A DNA stretch of 5,517 nucleotides from CAYNNP01 sp964398215 (lineage in GTDB: Bacteria; Planctomycetota; Planctomycetia; Pirellulales; Pirellulaceae): assembly GCA_964398215.1 (NCBI GenBank), contig CAYNNP010000343.1, positions 1 through 5,517 of the forward strand, written 5' to 3'. Each line of letters opens with the position of its first letter. Position 1 is the stretch's first letter. The translations under genes and the position numbers were made by a program. The notes below the pieces were generated by a model, which had not been told where the DNA came from, searched no databases, and worked only from the letters and a program-made list of their open reading frames with translations. This document shows, piece by piece, positions 1 to 4,162 of this stretch.

Positions 1-32
1 CTTTAACCGGAAATTCCGCCTGAAGGCGGTAC
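1..32 (-). repeat. REP-like palindrome (GTACCGCC type), possibly with half of a second one
   Basis: CCGCC at 16-20 and GGCGG at 25-29 form a 5-bp hairpin with a TGAA loop. Read on the minus strand the element is GTACCGCCTTCAGGCGG (32 to 16). Its first 13 bases match 11 of 13 of the sequence at 5505-5517 at the other end of the window, so the two belong to one dispersed family. Bases 1-10 (CTTTAACCGG) look like the second half of a neighbouring palindrome cut by the window edge; this is inference. Confidence 0.5.
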
Positions 33-44
33 AGCCGTGATAAA

Positions 45-72
45 GTAGCCATCTCTGTCCCCAGAGATGTAG
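45..72 (+). repeat. REP-like element: GTAG plus 7-bp hairpin
   Basis: A GTAG tetranucleotide (45-48) is followed by CATCTCT (50-56), a GTCCCC loop and AGAGATG (63-69), a perfect 7-bp stem. The last G of the stem begins another GTAG (69-72). A GTAG head before a palindrome is the known signature of REP elements mobilised by RAYT (TnpA_REP) transposases. That this is such an element is inferred from form alone; no RAYT gene is in the window. Confidence 0.5.
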
Positions 73-87
73 CCCGACTTTCTGTCG
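69..87 (+). repeat. REP-like element: GTAG plus CGAC/GTCG hairpin
   Basis: GTAG (69-72) is followed by CGAC (75-78), a five-base loop TTTCT and GTCG (84-87). It lies directly head to tail with the preceding GTAG hairpin. The stem is only 4 bp, so it would not be called without its neighbours. Confidence 0.35.
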
Positions 88-105
88 TCCAATTCTGGCA
101 ATTCG

Positions 106-121
106 GATCGTAAGTTCGATC
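106..121. repeat. Short inverted repeat GATCG/CGATC
   Basis: GATCG (106-110) and CGATC (117-121) flank a six-base spacer. It lies between the forward and reverse GTAG-type hairpins, in what would be the linker of a BIME-like unit. It has no GTAG head. A 5-bp repeat can arise by chance. Confidence 0.25.
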
Positions 122-166
122 AAGCAATTGGCCGGCATCCGTGCGATCAAAATCAACACAATTGTC

Positions 167-192
167 CTCGACTCGGAGAGTCGAGCTACTAC
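167..192 (-). repeat. REP-like element in inverse orientation: 8-bp hairpin ending in CTACTAC
   Basis: CTCGACTC (167-174) and GAGTCGAG (178-185) form a perfect 8-bp stem with a GGA loop, followed directly by CTACTAC (186-192). On the minus strand this reads GTAGTAG and then the palindrome, the mirror image of the elements at 45-87. Opposed elements with a linker between them are the layout of BIMEs in REP-bearing genomes. The element ends about 50 bp before the promoter of the next gene. Confidence 0.5.
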
Positions 193-243
193 GGGTGACG
201 CTGGACTCTGAAACAGGCACTGGCCGTATCATCCAAAATTGAC

Positions 244-272
244 TTGACGCAAGCGTTTTCTGATGTTACTTT
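244..272 (+). promoter_or_regulatory. Putative sigma-70-like promoter of the membrane protein/regulator unit
   Basis: TTGACG (244-249) matches the -35 consensus in five of six positions and is followed, after a 17-bp spacer, by TACTTT (267-272), a modest -10. The -10 overlaps the left arm of the inverted repeat at 268-284, so a protein bound there would block polymerase. Transcription would begin near 279-280. Planctomycete promoter consensus is not well known to me, so this is tentative. Confidence 0.4.
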
Positions 273-284
273 GTATTGCAAAGT
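268..284. promoter_or_regulatory. Operator-like inverted repeat ACTTTG-N5-CAAAGT
   Basis: The 17 bases ACTTTGTATTGCAAAGT have perfect 6-bp arms, and two of the four non-central spacer bases also keep the dyad. The site overlaps the putative -10 and ends 7 bp before the chosen ATG at 292. A near copy, 14 of 17 identical, lies at 1449-1465 before ispH. The winged-helix regulator encoded by the second gene of this unit is the obvious candidate ligand, giving autoregulation. The binding itself is inference. Confidence 0.6.
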
Positions 285-291
285 CATCATG

Positions 292-963
292 ATGGCTCTG
301 CAGTTGGATTCTAAACGCCGGGCAAGCGGTTCAATGAAACTGGATGAAGCACTACAGCAACTCGACGCGATCACTGCCGCTGCGGAGCGTGCGGATCGAT
401 TTGATGGGCTGCGCTGGTTTCCAACCGCGTTGACTTCGGTCGTTGGATTGGGGGCAGCAATCATTCAGCGAGACTTGATGGCGCGATCGGCTGATCCAGA
501 GAGTGTTTTTGTGGGGCTTTGGTTGGTCGTGTCGGCAATCGCTTTGGCAATTGTGTTGTCGGACATGGCCCTGCGTTACTTTCGAGATCCAACCGCTCGG
601 GCGCGTCGAATGACCATCGAAGTGCTGGGCCGTTTAGCGCCTTCGATCGTGGTCGGCGGCGCATTGACGATCATCATCTCTCTTACGGCACGACAAGTGA
701 TTTGGATGTTGCCGGGACTTTGGTCAGTGCTGTTAGGGCTAGGGATTTTTGCGGCGTCGTCTTTGATCCCCAAGCGTTTGCAGACTGTCGGGATCTGGTA
801 CATCGGATGCGGTTTGGCAGTTTTGATGCTGGCGACTGGCGAGCACGCGCTGAGCCCATGGGCAATGGCGATCCCGTTTGCCGGTGGCCAATCATTTGCA
901 GCGTGGCTGATGTACTGCGTCGCAAACGGGACGAATTCTTTTCAAGCAAACGACGATACCTGA
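292..963 (+). CDS. Six-helix integral membrane protein of unknown function, partner gene of a winged-helix regulator
   Basis: The chosen start gives 223 residues. A second in-frame ATG at 334 gives 209 and may be the true start, because the amphipathic segment typical of these proteins (LDEALQQLDAI) begins there. A TTG at 244 is also open but would put the promoter and operator inside the gene. No start has a good Shine-Dalgarno sequence. Numbered from 334, hydrophobic segments lie near residues 28-45, 57-80, 101-119, 122-145, 149-168 and 172-197, with a basic loop (RDPTARARR) between helices 2 and 3. There is no catalytic motif. I recall families of similar small membrane proteins (pattern LPGLW, later AGG) encoded beside winged-helix regulators in several phyla; their function is unknown. 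Tight coupling to the next gene suggests the pair works together, perhaps sensing a membrane or envelope condition, which is speculation. Confidence 0.8.
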   Translation: MALQLDSKRRASGSMKLDEALQQLDAITAAAERADRFDGLRWFPTALTSVVGLGAAIIQRDLMARSADPESVFVGLWLVVSAIALAIVLSDMALRYFRDPTARARRMTIEVLGRLAPSIVVGGALTIIISLTARQVIWMLPGLWSVLLGLGIFAASSLIPKRLQTVGIWYIGCGLAVLMLATGEHALSPWAMAIPFAGGQSFAAWLMYCVANGTNSFQANDDT

Positions 964-966
964 AGG
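962..966 (+). promoter_or_regulatory. Ribosome binding site deciding the regulator start
   Basis: GAAGG overlaps the TGA stop (961-963) of the membrane protein gene. It lies 7 bases before the ATG at 974 and only 4 before an in-frame GTG at 971, so the ATG is preferred. Ribosomes finishing the first gene would sit on this site, which suggests translational coupling. Confidence 0.6.
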
Positions 967-973
967 CGCAGTG

Positions 974-1393
974 ATGGCAAAGCGATCTAGCAAAAAGACG
1001 ACCAGTAAAGCAAAGCGTGAGAGTGATGTCGCGCCTGCGGACGGTCGTTACGCCTACGAAGGGCTTGATCGTGTAATGCACGAAAAGGCAAGACTCGGAT
1101 TGATGACTTGTTTGGCTGGTGCTGCCGAAGGATTGACGTTCGGTGAGCTAAAGAAGTTGTGCGATCTGACGGACGGCAATCTGAATCGTCACCTCAAGCA
1201 ACTTGTTGACGCAGGATTGGTTGCATTGGATCGCGACGAAACGACAAAACGACCGGTGACGACTTGTGTGCTAACGACGCTTGGACGCGACCGATTTCGC
1301 GAGTACCTGGCTGAACTGCAGCGGGTGATCGGCGATGCACAATCCAAGGTCTCGCATTCGGCAAAGCCAACCCGGCGCGTGAAGCCCACCTAG
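974..1393 (+). CDS. Winged helix-turn-helix transcriptional regulator (HTH_34 / MarR-ArsR-like)
   Basis: The 139-residue protein is a cytoplasmic DNA-binding regulator. Residues 1-25 are a lysine- and serine-rich tail. Residues 26-119 match the winged-helix family with the pattern YEGLDRVMHEKARLGLMTCL, then LTFGELKKLCDLTDGNL, where the recognition helix is about 66-81 (TDGNLNRHLKQLVDAG), and a wing with KRPVTTCVLTTLGR at 92-105. The end (RFREYLAELQRVI) is a helix likely used for dimerisation. No cysteine cluster or ligand pocket is evident, so the signal is unknown. It starts 10 bp after the membrane protein gene and is probably co-transcribed from the promoter near 244. The 17-bp inverted repeats at 268 and 1449 are its likely operators. 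The family call is strong from the sequence pattern; repression rather than activation is inferred from the operator position over the -10. Confidence 0.88.
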   Translation: MAKRSSKKTTSKAKRESDVAPADGRYAYEGLDRVMHEKARLGLMTCLAGAAEGLTFGELKKLCDLTDGNLNRHLKQLVDAGLVALDRDETTKRPVTTCVLTTLGRDRFREYLAELQRVIGDAQSKVSHSAKPTRRVKPT

Positions 1394-1448
1394 AAACTCT
1401 TGGCTTAGTACCTCAGACAGCAACTACATTCCACCGGTTCGCAAAAAA

Positions 1449-1465
1449 GCTTTGCATTGCAGAGT
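1449..1465. promoter_or_regulatory. Second operator-like site upstream of ispH
   Basis: GCTTTGCATTGCAGAGT differs from the site at 268-284 at three of 17 positions, and both are followed by CAT. Outer-arm symmetry is weaker here: one arm has GCTTTG and the other CAGAGT. It lies 56 bp after the regulator stop and 41 bp before the ispH start, where it could affect ispH transcription. I see no convincing promoter around it, so whether it acts as repressor site, roadblock or decayed copy is open. Confidence 0.45.
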
Positions 1466-1506
1466 CATTTTATCAACACAAATTCATTGACCACTCGAGA
1501 AACAAC

Positions 1507-2400
1507 ATGACACAAATCGTTCGAGCTCAGCACATGGGATTTTGCTTTGGTGTTCGCGACGCGCTCAAAGCCGCTGACGCTGCCGATGCTCCCGATCAGA
1601 CGGCAATTTTTGGGGAACTGGTTCACAACGCAGACGTCGTTTCGCGACTTCAGAACCAACAGTTTCAGTTGATATCGGAAACCAGCCGGGAATCGATTCC
1701 GGAGCGTGAAACGGTGATGATAACGGCTCACGGGATTAGCGAGACACGTCGCCAAGATTTGATCGATGCGGGAAAGCAGTTGATCGACACGACGTGTCCG
1801 CTGGTGCGCCGTGTCCACGAAGCCGCCATTGGATTGTCAAAGCGAGGGTATTTTGTGGTCGTCGTTGGCAAACAAGATCATGTGGAAGTCTTGGGTGTTG
1901 TCGAAGATTTGCCGCAGGGTAGTTGGGCCGTCGTCAGTTCTCCCGACCAAGCCGCGCGTTTTGCATCGGAAAACATTGGCGTCATCTGTCAGACCACGAT
2001 GCCAGAGGAACTAGGGGTGGCGTGCCGTGATCAGATCGCAGAATTGAATCCGCAAGCAACAGTTCGATGGATCAACACAATTTGCCGGCCTACGCGGCAA
2101 CGGCAATCGGCAGTCGACGAGTTGTGCAGGCAAGTCGAGGTTGTTGTCGTGGTGGGCGGAATGAATTCAAACAACACAAAACGCTTGGCCGAACGTTGCA
2201 TCGCATTGGGGAAAACAGCGTATCACGTTCAGTCAGCCGATGACGTCCAAAAAGAATGGGTCAGTCACGTTGCCAGGATTGGATTGACCGCTGGCACGTC
2301 GACCCCGGACGACATCATTGATTCGGTCGAAGCGCGAATCCGAGAACTCGTTGCAGAGGCTCCTACGGCCAAGCGTGACGCGTCTGAGAAACAGTCTTAG
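1507..2400 (+). CDS. ispH: 4-hydroxy-3-methylbut-2-enyl diphosphate reductase (IspH/LytB)
   Basis: This iron-sulfur enzyme catalyses the last MEP-pathway step, reducing HMBPP to isopentenyl and dimethylallyl diphosphate in the cytoplasm. The 297-residue length is near the family norm. The three cluster-binding cysteines are present: C13 (GFCFGV), C97 (DTTCPLV) and C193 (NTICRPT). Substrate residues also align with the E. coli enzyme: H40 (ELVHN), H75 (TAHG), H125 and the catalytic E127, T163/T164 (CQTT), S221 and N223 (MNSNNTKRL) and S265 (AGTSTPD). One oddity is HVE at 125-127 where E. coli has HPE. The ATG at 1507 places the first motif at the usual distance; the upstream GAGA (1497-1500) is a weak Shine-Dalgarno sequence. 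It lies 113 bp after the regulator gene, behind a copy of the putative operator, and its stop overlaps the converging DUF805 gene. The last 15 or so residues are charged and probably disordered. Confidence 0.95.
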   Translation: MTQIVRAQHMGFCFGVRDALKAADAADAPDQTAIFGELVHNADVVSRLQNQQFQLISETSRESIPERETVMITAHGISETRRQDLIDAGKQLIDTTCPLVRRVHEAAIGLSKRGYFVVVVGKQDHVEVLGVVEDLPQGSWAVVSSPDQAARFASENIGVICQTTMPEELGVACRDQIAELNPQATVRWINTICRPTRQRQSAVDELCRQVEVVVVVGGMNSNNTKRLAERCIALGKTAYHVQSADDVQKEWVSHVARIGLTAGTSTPDDIIDSVEARIRELVAEAPTAKRDASEKQS

Positions 2401-2996
2401 AATGTCATGATGTTGCGAGCAAGCAGTTCATCTTTCAAGAATGCGATGCGATCAAGCGCAAGATCTCTATCACGCTGGCTAAACTGGTCGTCTTCGACAA
2501 CCGACGCATAGCACATGAAAGCCCGCTTCCATTTGGACTTTGATTCAAAACGGAATCCGTGCCGCATGATATCGGCTGCCGAATCGTGTGGGTTTTGGCC
2601 GTAGCGATTGGGGCCCGGAACGCTGGGGTAAACACACAGCACGATCATGAACACCACATTGAACCCGACCGCAAAACTGACTAGCACGACCCAACCGGAC
2701 ATGCCAATATCATGAAGCCGACGGACGGTTCCTGACAATTGGTTGATCCCATAGAGTGCAGCAAGCACTAAGATCGGCGTCATGAAGACGTTCATGGCGT
2801 TGCGATTGTTGGCGTTCAAGCCTCCAAAGCCTGCTGCCACCATCGCAAAGATGATGACCAAAGTCCCCAAAATCAACAAGCCGAGCACGGACTGTGCGAT
2901 GAACGCTCCGCGCCCCAGCCGCCCAGTGAACGAAAACAATTCTCCCAGCAAGCCTCGGCGACGATTGGCGCCTCTATAAACGTGCTCCAATTCCAT
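2397..2996 (-). CDS. DUF805 family membrane protein with extra C-terminal cytoplasmic tail
   Basis: This 199-residue inner-membrane protein has unknown biochemical role. DUF805 is recognised from LFSFTGRLGRGAF (residues 20-32), RRLHDIGMSGW (92-102) and PGPNRYGQNP (127-136). Predicted membrane segments are about 33-57, 70-88 and 102-124. After the usual end of the domain there is a tail of about 60 residues that looks helical (KWKRAFMCYASVVED, then ALDRIAFLKDELLAR) and recalls a tetratricopeptide-like helix pair, an extension that DUF805 proteins often lack. The ATG at 2994-2996 is the only good start; upstream bases offer only a weak ribosome site. The gene is transcribed toward ispH, and their stop codons overlap at 2397-2400. 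An operator-like palindrome lies about 107 bp upstream of its start. Confidence 0.88.
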   Translation of the reverse strand: MELEHVYRGANRRRGLLGELFSFTGRLGRGAFIAQSVLGLLILGTLVIIFAMVAAGFGGLNANNRNAMNVFMTPILVLAALYGINQLSGTVRRLHDIGMSGWVVLVSFAVGFNVVFMIVLCVYPSVPGPNRYGQNPHDSAADIMRHGFRFESKSKWKRAFMCYASVVEDDQFSQRDRDLALDRIAFLKDELLARNIMTF

Positions 2997-3102
2997 GCCA
3001 CTACCGCTGCGTCACTGTATTCGTCTTGAAGCTATCACAAGAACTTCTGCTCGTTCTCTTTCGGTTTTTGGCTAGCAAGATTGCTCGTGTCGGTTGTATG
3101 CC

Positions 3103-3117
3103 AATCAAAATTTGATT
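3103..3117. promoter_or_regulatory. Perfect 15-bp palindrome AATCAAA-A-TTTGATT, operator-like
   Basis: Two perfect 7-bp arms flank a single central base, a geometry typical of sites for dimeric regulators rather than RNA hairpins, since there is no room for a loop. It lies about 107 bp upstream of the DUF805 start on the minus strand. No regulator for it is encoded nearby. Confidence 0.4.
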
Positions 3118-3179
3118 CCGGGTTGCGCTATTGGTACGCCGCTGGCTAAATTTTAGATCAAGCCATCATTGAAACAATA

Positions 3180-3204
3180 GTAGCCGAAGCCTGAACAAGG
3201 CTAC
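3180..3204. repeat. GTAG-bounded palindrome, REP-like
   Basis: GTAGCC (3180-3185) and GGCTAC (3199-3204) are perfect inverted 6-bp ends. An inner alternative pairing, AGCCT with AGGCT, uses part of the same bases. It begins with GTAG and ends with CTAC, as do the palindromes at the start of the window, which suggests the same class of dispersed element. Confidence 0.4.
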
Positions 3205-3375
3205 ATTGGTAACCCCACAACGTGAAATTTCAAAGTAGCGTTTTTTCGATCCGAATTCGCGCAGCCGACACCACCCAATATAACTACAAAGCAGCCCAAA
3301 TTATCGCAAAGCACACCGCTGTTAAAACAGGTTGAATAGGTAGCTTTTTGTGGTCAGCAGTTTAAGAGGAATCCA

Positions 3376-3527
3376 GCGAGTCGTTCGCGGTCGGGCACGT
3401 CATGTACCCGACCCGTGAGGTTACGTAGAATCGATCGAAATCGATATCAACGTCGTCAGCCCGTGGCCGCAAGCTGACCGCGTTAAACCCCACACGAGGC
3501 GAACTCGCGGAGACCGTGATAGACGGT
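3376..3527. ncRNA. Candidate structured RNA or multi-hairpin element
   Basis: Six hairpins follow one another in 152 bases: GCGA/TCGC (3376-3388), GGTCGGG/CCCGACC with an 11-base loop (3389-3413), ATCGAT/ATCGAT with a CGAA loop (3430-3445) preceded by GTAG at 3425, GTCAGC/GCTGAC with a 12-base loop (3455-3478), CGAG/CTCG with a GCGAA loop (3495-3507), and ACCGT/ACGGT with a GATAG loop (3513-3527). There is no open reading frame through it. A terminator-like hairpin with a T-run follows at 3585-3615 on the plus strand, which favours a plus-strand transcript. I match it to no known family. The alternative is a cluster of decayed REP-like repeats. Confidence 0.3.
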
Positions 3528-3584
3528 ACATGGAAAACCCAAGCATCGTCGATTCGGCGTTATGTTCGATTGTAAACCATTGAT

Positions 3585-3615
3585 AACAAACGCTTTAAGT
3601 CATTCGTTTGTTTTT
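3585..3615 (+). terminator. Terminator-like hairpin AACAAACG/CGTTTGTT with T-run
   Basis: Perfect 8-bp arms (3585-3592 and 3605-3612) flank a 12-base loop, and the right arm runs into TTTTT (3611-3615). The stem is AT-rich, so it would be a weak intrinsic terminator. It would end a plus-strand transcript coming from the multi-hairpin stretch at 3376-3527. Confidence 0.35.
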
Positions 3616-3653
3616 CAACGGGTGTTTTCTCGCGTTTTTGCGTCGCCGTTTCA

Positions 3654-3679
3654 CAGACCTTAGGTTACGTGATGGTCTG
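3654..3679. repeat. Inverted repeat CAGACC/GGTCTG
   Basis: Perfect 6-bp arms flank a 14-base spacer. It has no T-run and no GTAG head. It may be part of the same structured stretch or chance. Confidence 0.25.
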
Positions 3680-3747
3680 GATGGGTCAACCGCAGATTGT
3701 CCATTATCGTCCCACCAACCGACCCGAATCACTCTAAAGCCTTGGCG

Positions 3748-3793
3748 AATTGAGAGTTAGATTTTTCGGCTCAATTTAAGATTTCACCGAGCC
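3748..3793. promoter_or_regulatory. Two mutually exclusive hairpins sharing CTC
   Basis: AATTGAG (3748-3754) can pair with CTCAATT (3770-3776), while GGCTC (3768-3772) can pair with GAGCC (3789-3793). Both use the CTC at 3770-3772, so only one can form at a time. No gene or clear terminator follows directly, so function is unknown. Confidence 0.25.
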
Positions 3794-3853
3794 AACTTTG
3801 CTGTCAAAACGACAGTCAAGATAGGCGGTTTGCGAAAGATCCAAGATAGCCCT

Positions 3854-3897
3854 AAAACACGGGATTTCTGGCCGGTGGACGTGCGTACCGTGTTTTT
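3854..3897 (+). terminator. Terminator-like 9-bp hairpin followed by T5
   Basis: AAAACACGG (3854-3862) is perfectly complementary to CCGTGTTTT (3888-3896), and the T-run extends to 3897. The 25-base loop is long for an intrinsic terminator, but the A-tract, GC core and T-tract are in the right order. It could insulate the phosphofructokinase leader from transcription upstream. Confidence 0.4.
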
Positions 3898-3911
3898 GTC
3901 TTCTACTGGTA

Positions 3912-4064
3912 GGGGTTCAGGTAACTATTGCCGGTCAGCCTCGATGGCGAGGGCAGCTGAGATCGTAGCATCGCGGTTTTGGTGCGAAATCTGGGTCACA
4001 GGCGAGCCGAAATGTGCTTGCTGAGCCCCCGAAAGTGCCAGCGTCCGGCTGGCTAAGGGCTCGC
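3912..4064 (+). ncRNA. Candidate structured leader upstream of phosphofructokinase, with possible pseudoknot
   Basis: GGGGTTCAG (3912-3920) can pair with CTGAGCCCC (4021-4029) over 9 bp with one G-U. Inside lies the hairpin TCAG/CTGA plus CCTCG/CGAGG around an ATGG loop (3935-3960). GCGAGCC (4002-4008), also inside, is perfectly complementary to GGCTCGC (4058-4064) outside, which would make a pseudoknot. The second segment also encloses a 6-bp hairpin GCCAGC/GCTGGC (4037-4053). The distance to the gene start at 4163 fits a leader RNA only if transcription starts before 3912; a likelier promoter lies at 4101-4128, which would leave this stretch untranscribed from there. It matches no riboswitch class I can name. 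Confidence 0.3.
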
Positions 4065-4071
4065 TATCGAA

Positions 4072-4114
4072 CCTAAGGCTGACTTCGTGTGAAGTTCACC
4101 TTGGCGGCCTTAGG
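4072..4114 (+). promoter_or_regulatory. Competing hairpins upstream of phosphofructokinase
   Basis: CCTAAGGC (4072-4079) is perfectly complementary to GCCTTAGG (4107-4114). The same left arm can instead pair with CCTTGG (4099-4104), continuing through TGA/TCA and CTTC/GAAG around a GTGT loop (4087-4090) with single-base bulges. The second fold frees the right arm for the TAGGG/CCCTA hairpin at 4111-4124. Such alternatives are typical of attenuators, but no T-run follows. Confidence 0.3.
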
Positions 4115-4128
4115 GAGCGCCCTAGAAT
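4101..4128 (+). promoter_or_regulatory. Putative phosphofructokinase promoter with spacer palindrome
   Basis: TTGGCG (4101-4106) and TAGAAT (4123-4128) stand 16 bp apart; the -10 differs from TATAAT at one position. Transcription would begin near 4135, leaving a leader of about 28 bases. The near-palindrome TAGGGAGCGCCCTA (4111-4124) fills the spacer and touches the -10, where a bound regulator would interfere with polymerase. Confidence 0.45.
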
Positions 4129-4162
4129 CTACGCTTATCTTCTTCACGCACGCAACGAAACA

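Larger units (their letters stand above)
2997..4162. other. 1.17-kb gene-free region rich in inverted repeats
   Basis: No reading frame here has both a credible start and protein-like composition. It lies between the divergently transcribed DUF805 gene and the phosphofructokinase gene, so it must hold both promoters. It is longer than two promoters need and contains many perfect inverted repeats with 5 to 9 bp arms, listed separately. Smaller ones not listed apart are the palindromes at 3146-3156 (CTAAATTTTAG) and 3223-3232 (TGAAATTTCA), and hairpins at 3319-3330 (CTGTT/AACAG) and 3801-3815 (CTGTC/GACAG). I do not recognise RNase P, tmRNA, SRP or 6S RNA in it. Confidence 0.7.

Noticed and set aside
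1..192. Repeated short palindromes as a possible CRISPR array
   Set aside because: The hairpins have different sequences and no regular repeat-spacer period.
244..291. In-frame TTG start extending the membrane protein by 16 residues
   Set aside because: It would place the -10 and the inverted repeat inside the gene, has no ribosome binding site, and adds residues unlike the rest of the protein.
519..974. 151-residue overlapping frame inside the membrane protein gene
   Set aside because: It is rich in Arg, Ser and Asp with no protein pattern, while the other frame encodes clear membrane helices.
1441..1455. GCAAA/TTTGC inverted repeat after the regulator gene as a terminator
   Set aside because: The stem is short and AT-rich, no T-run follows, and it overlaps the operator-like site.
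3366..3390. GAGGAATCCAGCGAG, slightly like the start of RNase P helix P4 (GAGGAAAGTCC)
   Set aside because: The conserved AAGTCC is not intact and the matching 3' half of the RNase P core is not present downstream.
3482..3488. GTTAAAC, which fits the integron attC core GTTRRRY
   Set aside because: No partner RYYYAAC core at a proper distance, and no integrase or gene cassette nearby.
3931..3960. GGTCAGCC...GGCAGC, slightly like the SRP RNA tip
   Set aside because: The GGAA-type loop and the GGAAGG asymmetric bulge of SRP RNA are missing.
3830..4024. 64-residue reading frame with a TTG start in the long gene-free region
   Set aside because: No ribosome binding site, no recognisable domain, an unremarkable composition, and it runs across hairpins on which the RNA candidates are based.
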